The notes beneath the pieces were generated by a model. The model ran no database searches. It was not told the DNA's origin and saw nothing but the letters and a program-made list of their open reading frames with translations. From assembly GCA_030544235.1 (NCBI GenBank), contig CM060470.1:9736856-9800855 (forward strand): a DNA stretch of 64,000 bases. The letters run 5' to 3'. This DNA is from Lepturacanthus savala. Lineage: Eukaryota > Chordata > Actinopteri > Scombriformes > Trichiuridae. The position numbers and the translations under genes were made by a program. Positions 43,001-55,000 of the stretch are shown in pieces (the first letter of the stretch is position 1; every line of letters begins with the position of its first letter).

Positions 43001-46000
43001 AGCATCGGGCTTCATGTCGTATCCCTTGGCAATATCTACTAGCCACTGGTGCTTGTATTGACTCTGTGGAAAATACAGCAATATTTCAGATAATGTTTTA
43101 TACACAGGTGATACTGCAAGTACTTTCATTAGTACATATTTGGCTTGTAAACAGTAGAATCTAACATTGATGTCCAATAAATGTTTTGATCTCTAACCTT
43201 GCTGATGGTGTGGGCATTAAATTTAGCCTGGAGGAATTCAGGGCTATCAGCTGGCAGGTGGTAGGTGTGCATGAACTTCTCACCAGAAGCTTTGTATGAA
43301 GACTAGAGAAAAAGAAAAAGAACAGTAAAATGTGTTAAGTTTTTGTCCGACATACTTCGATATTTCAAAACATTTTAAGAGAGGGAAGGGCAATCTTACA
43401 ATGTCCATCTGCTTTGAGTTGGACATAGCCAGAACCATGTTCATGTCATCAGTCTTGCTTGTGTGTTTAAAAGTACTGGGATGCTGGCGATAACCCTTCT
43501 CAGCCAGCGCAGCGGCCGCAGTTTTGGCCTTCTCAACATCTATGGAACCAATAGGGACCCATCCCGTACCTTTAGAGTAGTTGTTGTAATCCGACTTGTA
43601 GACATTCTGTGGGTATAGAGAGGGAAATAAAGTCTCATCTCAAAATGTGTGAAACAGTTTACAGTGCTTGTTCAGTAAGTGAAAACTGACAAGACGTACA
43701 TCACTCTGGATCTCCATCATGCCCCGATACAGCTGCAGGTGCATGTTATCAGGCAGAAGCATGTAGTTGTGAGGGATGTTTCTGTAGCCAGCAAAGGTCT
43801 GCACTTTTGAGGCCTGTTTGGCTTGAACCACACTCATCATGTCCACCGGAGTGTGATACTTCAGCTTGGACTTGTGGTAGTCCTTCTTGTAGTTCTTGTC
43901 ACTCTGCATTTTGGCCACATTCATGTAGTGAACCAGCAGAGGATCGTCCTGGAGGCTGCGGAAGCCAACATGCTTGCCCTTTGCCTTCTCATACGCCAGT
44001 TTATACTTGTACTGTAAAAAGGAAAAAAAAAAAACATTAGATCTTACGAATTGCATTAATGTATGCAGTAACATTTGAACAGCACTATTCATTATATATT
44101 AACAACTTACATTACTGGCAATGTCTCTGGAGCTTTTTGCAGCGACAACAGGAATGGCATCTTCCTTTACGTGATGTCCTTTGAGCAGATCTTGACGGTG
44201 AGCATAAGTGTAGTAATTCTACATAAAAAAGATCACCAGTGTTATGTTGCAAATATAGAAATAGTTTGTTTTTTATATATTTTATATTCATAGAAGGGAA
44301 ATATAGAAATATAAAATAGAATCTGCAACTAACCTGGCTGATGTTAACAGCATTGTATCTGGCTTGCATCAGTTCAGGAGCATCGGCAGGGAGATGGTAA
44401 GTGTGCATGAACTTCTCTCCAGTGGCCTTATAGTCTTTCTGCATAATTAAAATAAAGATATGGGTCAGGTTTAATCTGAAAAAGTATTCCTCGACTGAAA
44501 TCATGAGATGTATATGGGAACAAATGAAATTATTCTGTTTTCTCTTCCTCACCGCATTCAAGATCTTGGCATTGCTCTTGGCTAGCTCCATGTTTATAGA
44601 GTCAATGGGGCTAGTGAACTTGAGTGTGTCGGGATGCTGCCTGTATTTTTTCTCATCCAGAGCTGATGCTGCCATCTTAGCTCTCTCCACATCCAGAGAG
44701 CCAATGGGAACCCAGCCAATTCCCTTGACTGAGGACTCATAATCCTGTTTGTAGTTGTACTGGAAAATAAAAGAGAAACCAAATGAGAAATTCAACGTTC
44801 TATTACATCAAACACAATGCTTTAGCCAAGACATGAAATATTTGTGTCAATTATGACACAAAAGTCTCTAAAAGGAAGAATTTAAACTCACGTCACTGGC
44901 GTTGAAGTTCATGTTGCGAGCAAGTTCCAGACCCATGGCGTCAGGCAAAAGTAAGTAATTATGGGTGAGCTTCTTGTAGCCAGCATTGGTCTGCACTGCT
45001 GAGGCCTGTTTGGCATGAGCCAAACTCACCATGTCCACTGGAGAGTGATACTTCAGCTTGGATTTGTGGTAATCCTTCTTGTAGTTCTTGTCACTCTGCA
45101 TTTTGGCCACATTCATGTAGTGAACCAGCAGAGGATCGTCCTGGAGGCTGCGGAAGCCAACATGCTGGCCCTTTGCCTTCTCATAAGCTTTCTTATACTG
45201 GACCTAGAGGTCAAATGGTAAATAACATATCTAACTATCCAGCATTTAACAAACTGTTAAAATGATGCAACAGAAGTACAAAAAATCTGGTATAGTGCAT
45301 GTTAAAATTGTGACTGAGGATAACTCACTGAGGAGCTGGCTCAGTCTTTAAAAAAACTTACATTACTGGCAGCATGTCTGGCAGCTTTGGCAACAACAAT
45401 AGGAATAGCATCAGGCTTCATGTCATAACCTTTAGCGATCATGTCCTGCCAGTCGAGCTTGTAGTTTTTCTGAAATTACAGATTAAAGACAAAAACAACA
45501 ACATGAAACTCAACAACATTGAATACTACTTCATCATATGGTCGTTCACTGGTGCCACCGCACTAAAACCAATTGAACAATTATATGAAAAAGCCATTAA
45601 GCTATTCACCAGAAAATTATATTCTTCTCATCACTGTCCAGTTCTTGCGAGGTACAACATTGTATGATTTAAATCCTACAACTTTTAAATATAGCTCATA
45701 TAGGCCAAAACTTACTATCTGTCAAGGGCAACACATGTTGGAATATTATCCCAACGTTAAGATAGTTCTTCTTTTAATGCATTCAAAAAAACATCTTAAA
45801 GAATGGTTACAGATCTGCACCCATGAATGACTATCTAGCACTTTAATATTATAATTGTAGCCCTTGTGTTTTTTTATATGTTTTGTTTATTGAATAATTG
45901 CTGCTTTTTTCCTTTATATTTTGTAAATGTCAATTCTATGCAGTGTTAGCTAACTGCATGATGTGTTTGTCTGTTCTTTAATGTGAGGACTACAGATAAA

Positions 46001-49000
46001 AATGAACTTTGAGCTAAATCTGGCATATTTACATCATGTGTTTGTCACAAAATGTTCATCAACAGTGTCCTCGTCAAAGTGTACCAGGATTACTAATTAT
46101 ATACTGTAATCAGAAATGGAATCTCTCTGTATTTTTAATGAATTACCATGCTGTAGTTGTAGGCATTGCACTTGGCCTGTTGGAACTCAGGGATATCGGG
46201 AGGCAGCGAGTACTTCTGGTGAATCTCCTCCAGACCTCTCTTGTAGAACAACTATAAGGAAATAAGCACAAAAATATGCTGTACTTAGAGCAATGTAAAG
46301 ATTAAAAACAATCTTATTAACAGTGACCTTAAGATAAAAAGTGCAAAAAGAATTCTCTAAGAGTGACAGTAGACTCACATCACTCCTCTGAAGCTGGTTG
46401 ACTCTGGCCTGCATCATGACGGGATGGTCGTCAATAGATGTGAAGGGGATCGTGTCTGGGTGCTGTCTGTATTTTTTCTGTAGGAAACACGGGTAAACGA
46501 TCACATTATGCAACACATCCTACTAGCAATGACATATGACTATTTGTTTAAAGTCAACTAGTCATTTGTGGAGACGTTTAGAGGCGTGTACAAGAAGGCC
46601 GAAGGGATGCTGTTGCACGCATACCTCGTCAAGAATCCGGCCAGCATTCTTGGCTTTTTCCACGTCAATGGAGCCGAAGGGGATCCATGGGGTACCTTTT
46701 GTATAGGTGTTGTAGTCAGACTTGTACTCATTCTGTGATGCAGAAGTAGAAAAACCAAAAATGTCACTAAATACATTGTTAATCGTATAATAACATAACT
46801 ATGCAAGTAGTTTTATATCATTATTAAATAAAAGAAATGGCATTTAAATTGTCAATAAGACATGGTTAAGTCTGTCTAAACTTACATCACTCTGGATGAT
46901 GTTAGCTTTCTTGGCCAGGTCCAACAACACGCTGTCAGGGGGAAGGAAGAAGTGGGGGCTGACGTTCTTGTACCCGGCCATGCTGGCGATTGCCTGGGAT
47001 TTCTTGGCTGAGGTGACTGACATCATATCCAGTGGTGTATGGTACTTGGTCTTAATCTTTTCATAGTCCTTTTTATATTCACGCTGTGGAGATATCAGTA
47101 AGAGACGGTTCACGAGTGCCCTCTTACCTCAGCTATAATATATTCATCTTAAGGAAAATGACAGTGATTTAGTCCTAAGGAAAGCTAATGACTTACATCA
47201 CTCTGGATTTTGGCAACGTGAACAGAGTGCAAGATCTTGGGATCATCATTAATGCTGAGGGCTCCGACCATCTGCCCCTTGTTCTTCTCATACTCCTTCT
47301 TATATTTAACCTACAAAGAGCAGCAAAAGGATATACATTGCTAGAATAATAAAACATACCCTGAGAAACTAAAGTACTAAAAAGGAGTGCAAGTAAAAAA
47401 CAAGAAAAAATGGACATTCTTAATCAGTGATCATGTAGCATACTTACATCACTAGCGATATTTGTGTGAGCACGAGCAGCAAGGATTGAGATGGCATCAC
47501 CCTTGACTTCAAACTTCTTAGCTTTAGATCTCTCCCAGTCATACTTATAGCAGCTCTGCAAAGAGAAAACCGCACCATTCAAGACATTAAAATGCATATC
47601 AAACTAAAGCTGACAACAGGTAATTTTAGAACTAAAGTGTATTAACAAATAAAGAGAATTACTTACATCACTGAGGTTAAAAGCGTTAACTCTGGACTGG
47701 ATGAAGAAAGGATAGTCTGGGGGCAGACTATTTTTGAACTTAGTTTCCTCATACTTTGCCTTGTAGTTCAACTGAAAAAAAGACAAAGTGATATTATTAA
47801 GTATATTATCTGATAATAACAAGTAAAGTCGTTGGTCAAAGCAGACATACAGGTAAGTGTTATTTGATTTTCTGTCACAGGAGGGCAGCAGTGTATTACT
47901 GGACTCTATCTGAAAGCTATTAACTGTCCTTTTCCTCCTCTCTCTGATCACAGGGTTTATTCTGGGCCAACTGAATGCTTGTTGCTATTTATACTACAGA
48001 GAGATGGCTCTCCAGTTTCCATGGTGCCCACAGAAAGACAGCTGGGCTACATGGATGATTGGGTACATTTTAAGGTAATCTGCATATCTAAGAAGTTTTC
48101 ATCTAAAGCATTTGCTGGCAATTGTATCACTTTAACTCAGTAAATGAACTGTATAAAAAAAAAAAAAAACAAGTTAAGAACCTTTTTTATTTCAAGGAGC
48201 ATAGAGTGAAAATAAATTGTAGTGACATTTATAGGCAATATGAGATCACCTTGCGGTCCTGATCCAATGGGAGTTTATGAGATATTTTATTTCAGTTCTA
48301 ATGCAATTCATATCACTACTAAGAGGAGATGGTTCAACAATGGTACATACATCGCTTAGCTGTTTGGCATTAATGGCTGCTTGAACTTGAACTGGCGAAT
48401 CCACCACTTGTGTAAATTTCACAGTGTCTGGATGCTGGCGGTAAACTTTCTGCAAAACACAATAGAAACAGAACAGAAAAATGTGTGACATGCATATAAC
48501 TATATTACAAGAAGGCTATTAGGAAACTGATGCATTGAAAAGAAGTATTATAATAACCAAAAATACTCACATCGCTGCAAATGTGAAGATTCTTGGAAGC
48601 CTCATATTCAGGTGTCAGCGTTTGAGGGTAGAAGCATTTTGTTTTAATGTCTTCATAGTCTGCTTTATATAGTTGCTGCAAGAAAAAATACCAAATTGTG
48701 AAGAATTACAAAAAAAGTAATTAATAAACTCATATGAACATTTTAATTCAGAAACATGGAAAGTAATATCCTTCATGACTTACCTCACTCTTCATTTCCT
48801 CAACTTTCTGGCAGTGAACCGTGTAGAGGTCCTCATAGCTTCCAATGTAGTGGCCCTTCACCTCATTGTCATACTTATCTTTGTAATGTGCCTAAAGACA
48901 ACAAACAAAATCATTTTAAAATAATAATAATAATAACATCAGATGATTATGATATAAGGCAGCCTATGATGTAAGTATACTTACATCATTGAATTGTTTA

Positions 49001-52000
49001 AGTACTGAGTCCATCTGAAACTTGGGTGTTTCACAGTAGTTGATGCTGAAACCCCTGGATTTCTCATAGTTGGCCTTATATACTTTCTGCAAAGAAGATA
49101 AAAAACAGATAGATGATGAAAAGATCATATTTATATCACATAGATGGATAGAAGGGATTCATGATCTGTTCACACATAGACATTAAGAACTGAAAAGCTA
49201 AATAAAAAGTGCTAGTACTACTAGATTTTATCCTAAATTATAAGATATAATTTTTTTTTATAAAATCAGTTATCGAAACATTCTTTTCTGCATTGGGTTC
49301 TTAAGACGTACATCACTGAGGATATTGCCAGCATATCTGAGCTGTCTGAGGAGAGGATTCTCTGTGGCGGGGAGCGTGTTGTAGTCGGACTTTGCTTTTG
49401 ACTTCTCGTAATCCTTCTTGTATTGGACCTGAAGACAAAAACATAAAGAACAGTGTAAGAGAAGGGTGGTGAGAGGTGTTGCGTGTCTTTATTGTTACAC
49501 TAAAAAGTGAAGTACGTTTGCATTGTGAGTGAATGTGTGGGTGGCTGTAAAATCTATGGTGGCTGAAGAGCCTCTTCACGCACTGTCCCTGCCTGACTTG
49601 TGAAACTACATTGTTATAATTTAAAAATTGTGTGTGTGTGCAGTGACATTGAACCGAATGTAGATCTCTAAGTCATGAGACACAACACAGTGTGTCCCCT
49701 ACTTCAGTGTTGACTCACACCCTGCTCTGGTCAACTCTCTCGTGTCTTCCACATGAGATAAAAAATATAAAAATACTCTGATACCTTTGTGGTTGGGATC
49801 TGTGTGCATTCTGTGCGTGTGTGCATGTGCTTACCTCACTAGCAGCAATCCGAGCCTTCTTGTTTGTATCGTAAACAGGCGTGTCTGTTTGCATGAAATA
49901 AATTTGGTCTTTTATATCCTCAAATGCTTGCGTGTACTTTCTCTGAAAAAAAAAAGACCAACAGTTAGAGGAAAAAAAAAAAGACAAAATATTACAAATT
50001 GAAAACCCCATCACTTATCTACTTACGTTGCTGAGGTTTTCCATCGCCACCCTGGCGGTGGCCACGTCGAAGTAGGGCGTCTCGCACCATTGACCCTTCA
50101 CATTTTTATTGTAGTCTTCCTTGTACTTAAGCTGTGGGGATTAAAAACAATCAATGTTAGACAGTGTATTTTACATAAGAAATATTTTGCTGTAGTGTGT
50201 AGCGGATCGATGGATAATGCTGAGTTATGAGATATATATATATATTTTCCCTTTGATGAAATTAATTGGGAACGACTGGAATCCCTGTCATTTCGCCCTA
50301 TTGTTGGCCTCTCCCTTTTAGCTTCCTTTTTATTGTGGCCAGCAATACCAAGAGAGCAGGTGGCCAGTTATTCCTAGAAGTGGCTCAAGGTTGGCTGGTC
50401 TCTGAGGGCTGTGTTTCCATGTGGGCACACTGTGCAAAGTTCAGGTTTGATCCTGTCAAATAACATTTTTTTACACAGTAGAAGTGAGGTTTATTCCTCA
50501 CTTGTATTTTTTTGTTTCGTGTCATGGCGACTTGTCGACTGTCTCTCGGGAGAATTTGCTCTAAGCTTTTCTCTTCATCATCAAACTGTCACTGTAGATC
50601 ATAACTGATAACTATTCTTAAGAAATCCAAAACAAACCAAATTTATTTATTTATTTTTTTTTAAACTACACCCCATTTCCAAGCGTGCCATGGAGGATGT
50701 GTGATGCCACATCTATTGAACACTCTCCATAGGGCCCTTAACTGCACATGGAAGCAACAATATAAAAAGAGGTGATTCATCACTTGTTCTACCTCTCTCC
50801 TCCTTTGTGTTTTATATTTGTTTTTTTACTTTACATGACAAAGTGTTTAAGAACAAATGTTTGATTTATCTGCTTACATCGCTGCGCTGATCAGCCACTC
50901 TTTTGGCCAGCTCCACTTCAGGAGGATCAGCCAGGGAGGTGTACTTGGCCTTGCGTTCGTCATGACCCTTCTTGTAGTGAATCTGTGAGGGCAAACAGCA
51001 GGAGTTCAAATTTACAGAGGTGGTTAATTCTTCAACACCATTAGCTGACCTTAGTGCACAGCCTCACACAGATTGCAGCTATAGAACATTGACTGGTGAC
51101 TTCCTGACATCAGCAGAAAAGGTTGAACTCTATAAAAGAAGCAAGCGGTCAAATGACCATTGTTGTTGCCCTGAAATGTAAGTGGAAATGACTCTTTATG
51201 TTACAGCTGACTCAAACAAAGAGGCCCCCAAAGCAAAAAAAATAACAACAAAGGGCAAATTAAATGAACGAATGAAAAAAAAGAGAAGAGGACATGAACT
51301 GCTGTCTTGCAGCATTCTAGGAAAGTTGTTTTATGGCTTTTTTTCAGCTATGTCATAGATTTATCCATGTGTTTTATTTGTTCCATATCAAAATGCTACA
51401 AGAAATAACCCTCAATAAAAACACTTATGGGTGGTAGCTCTTTCAAGAACACAAAAAATGTTAAAATTAAAAATGAAAAAATGTCTATGTGCTCTGTATA
51501 TTGCACATGTCCTTTGTGTGCAACTCTCCAATGTCACTTTGGATAAAAGCATTTTCTAAATGAATTCACAAATTGAAATGTTATATCATCCACAATATAT
51601 TAAATATATTTCCTTGAATATTTTCTGAACATTCTTTAGGAAATCATTTCACTACTTCATACCAACAAATCTCTTAACTCTAGTATTGCAGCACTGCTCA
51701 GAGATCTACATCATTACTCTCTGTGACCTAATGCAATTTACAATAGCACATTCTCATGCTATATATTGTCGTGCCCCTTGTTCTTTTTAACTCACATCAC
51801 TGAGGACCTCCTGAGCCTTAGCCACTCTGCGCAGCTCAGGGCTGTCAGTGTAAGGGTAGAACTGGGTCTTCTCTTCATCCCAGCACTCACTGTAGAGTTT
51901 CTGAACAAAAAGTAAATAATGTTAATCTAATGTCTAATTTCCTTTTTAGACATAAATTACAGCACTTTAAATGCCGTAAGTGCATACTTTGCTGTAGTTA

Positions 52001-55000
52001 GCAGCATTCTTCACAGCCAAGACCAGCTCAGGAGCATCAGGAGGCAGCAGGTACCTGTCCTTAGTCTCATCCCACTTCTGTCTGTACAGGACCTACAAGA
52101 GAAAAGCGGCAAACATTTGTGTTAAACGTTCAACTGCTTTCTTTGTAAACTGGTCGTGATCTTGGTTTTCTCACCTTGCTAATCAGTTCAGATACATGTT
52201 TGACATGGGCGATCTCTTTGGCTTCACCATCATACAAGCTGGTCGTCCGAGCCTTATTTCCCTCCATGCGGTATTTAACCTGAGGATGAGATCAAATCAG
52301 TTTTGAGGAACTGAGTTTAGTTGTTTTGGATTTTATTTGACATTTTTCAAACCTTTATTTACCCAAAGAGAAAAGCGCTCTACATAATAATAATGCATTG
52401 GAGGAAATGTAGAGGAGCTGGCATCACATGGAAATACTGGGGTAAAGTACCAGTTCCTTGAAACTGTACTTATGTTACTTCAGTAAACGTTCTTATTTTA
52501 CATTTACTGTATGCCGCATGATTTAGAAAAAAAATATTAGTAGTACCTCACTAAGCTGTTCCTGCGCCTTCCTGATGCGAATCATTTCAGGGGTATCAGT
52601 GGCGATAGCAGGAGGTATCCCTCTAGACTTGTCGTAGGCCTCCCGATACTTATTCTGTGAAGAAGAAAGATTGTTGAAAAGAGAGAAATAGCCATAATAT
52701 GAAATGCATGACAATACCTGAAAATATTTGTTAGTTGTGAAGGACAAGTAAAGTGGATTAAAAAAAAATACTTCAGTTGCACATCTCTTCCTTTGAATGC
52801 AGTTGAAATAAGGTGAGAATTAGACATTGATTTGGACCCGTAGTTCAAACTTCCTGCTTACATGGCTGAACTGGTCCAGCATCTTCTGGCTGTGAGCCAG
52901 ATATGGAGTCATGAACTGGGAAGTATCCACCTTGACCTTCTTCTTGACTTTCCTGGTGGGCAAGCCAGACTGAGGAAAGAGAGGAGGTAATCATTAAACT
53001 GGCAAAAAAAACTTGAAATGGCAGGAAGTGAAATCACCTCCAAATCCAATTAGGCATCGAAAACACAGATATATTGTAACTGTATTACATGCATAATAAT
53101 TATCTCTTTTCATTAAAATGACTTACCCAATTCATCTTCATTTTCAGTTTGTAGGATATGTGTAAACTACACTTCTTTTGTAATTAATCAGCTTTGGCAG
53201 TTAAAGAGATTCAAGTTAAGACTTGAAATAATAGAAATATAGCAGAAATTGATTTTGCATGGAATTTTAATTATTATGGCATTATTATGTACCAATATTT
53301 TGCTGGATGAAGGGTGGCTGAAGGACAGACAAATCAATGCAAGCAAAAGGGAAGAGTTGATTATACAGCATCTATAAACTCAGTGTGCTGCATGCAGTTC
53401 CAGGCTCAGAAACATGACGTTTACAGTATCTCACTAAGTTGCAAGAAGCGATTAACTGCCTAAAAAGCAGCCATTTCATTTGGCAAGTTGCAATAAAAAA
53501 AGAAGGATCAGATTCTGTTCATAATGAAAAATACTTAAATGTTCATGCAAACTTTTAACCTTTTTATTTTTACAACTACATTTAAAGCCTTTAGCAATCT
53601 GTCATTATGACCAAAGACATTATGCCTTTAATGAATTAAACAGCCAGCATATTGTCCATACAGGCATGCACACAACAGGGGTTGGGGGTTGCGCCATTGT
53701 TGCACCATTGTCAAGACAAGAAATATCCTTTACTGTTTGAAGTGTTTTCCCTTGGGAGGAGGTGCTTTACCTGAAAAGCCTGAGACTGCGACTGAGACTG
53801 CTCAGTGTAAGTCGTCGTCGTAGTAGTAACCATCTGCTTAACAAATTTACAAATATAGGACATACTCTGTGGTTTCAAAACTGCTAGAGCACATTATGGG
53901 AAAACAATACAGAAATCTTTAGAGGATTAAGGGTGTTTTTTCAACAGCTCTGGTGCTCTATGATAACTGCCTTTGACTCTGCACTCTATCACATTAATAG
54001 CTGTTTTGTCAATTGTCTGTGATGGGGTGGAAATTTATACTATCATACTCTCTTCATTTCTATCTTTCCATCTTTCTATCGCATAGTACGCTTTTATCCT
54101 TTTATATTCCATATTATCCACTTATATCTTCCCTCTGTAACCTCCTGGGATAGAGTGACCTTATACAGGCCTTTTCCAAACTCTCGTCTGAAGTTTATCA
54201 TGACACTTTACCATCCAGCTGTTATTTTGACTTCTGTGAACTACAAGGTTGAAAGATGTGTTAAAACCTTTTGCTCTCTCTTAGTTCAGTGCTCATTCTT
54301 CCAGACGTATTCTGTACTCTGAACTGAGATAAAATATTCTTCTGTTTTAAAAGACAGTTTCTTGACATTTTTATTCCAATCAGCTCATCCAATGTTTGTG
54401 AATATAAAAATCTCACAACCTGTCCCTAAATCGTTCATTATAATTCTCAACTCTAATAGAGGAATTTAAAGACCAGTAAAGTCCTTGGAGGCAAATATCC
54501 TGTAATTGTGTCTGCAGTATAATTAAGTCTAGATTCTACAGAGGAAAGAGAAGCATTAATAAGACGAGTGTTCTGTGAACCTGTCTGCTTTAACTTTTTG
54601 GTCTTCTGACCATGTCTATAAACACCAGGCACTCACATGACAATAATTCTATTCCTATTTATTATTTCATAGGCCACTGTCCCTGACATCAGTCGCCACA
54701 ACACAAACTGTTTGGACAGCTTTATAATCCCCACGTCTGTGCACATACTGCTCTCAGAGGATTAAATGGACGCTTCACCAAAATGACAAAAACTAATTTT
54801 CTCACCATGCAGATGATTTCATTGTTTGTTATTTACACATGTTGAGATAATTGTATTTAACTGAACTATTTTTTCTGAAGAAATAGCCCTGTATTAACAC
54901 AGTTGACAGTAGTTTCTGTATATTATCCAGAGTCACAGTTATGCTGTTATTTCTGGTAAGCACCACAAGCAAGGAGAAACATTGGAGTTGATGCAGAAAT

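Noticed and set aside
28407..45203. Regular direct repeats with similar spacing, as in a CRISPR array or satellite
   Set aside because: Units are about 1.2 kb with coding exons and GT/AG introns. They are nebulin super-repeats in a vertebrate genome.
45573..45830. An 85-codon plus-strand frame in the intron between exons 22 and 23
   Set aside because: It is part of the frameshifted LINE tail, not a gene.
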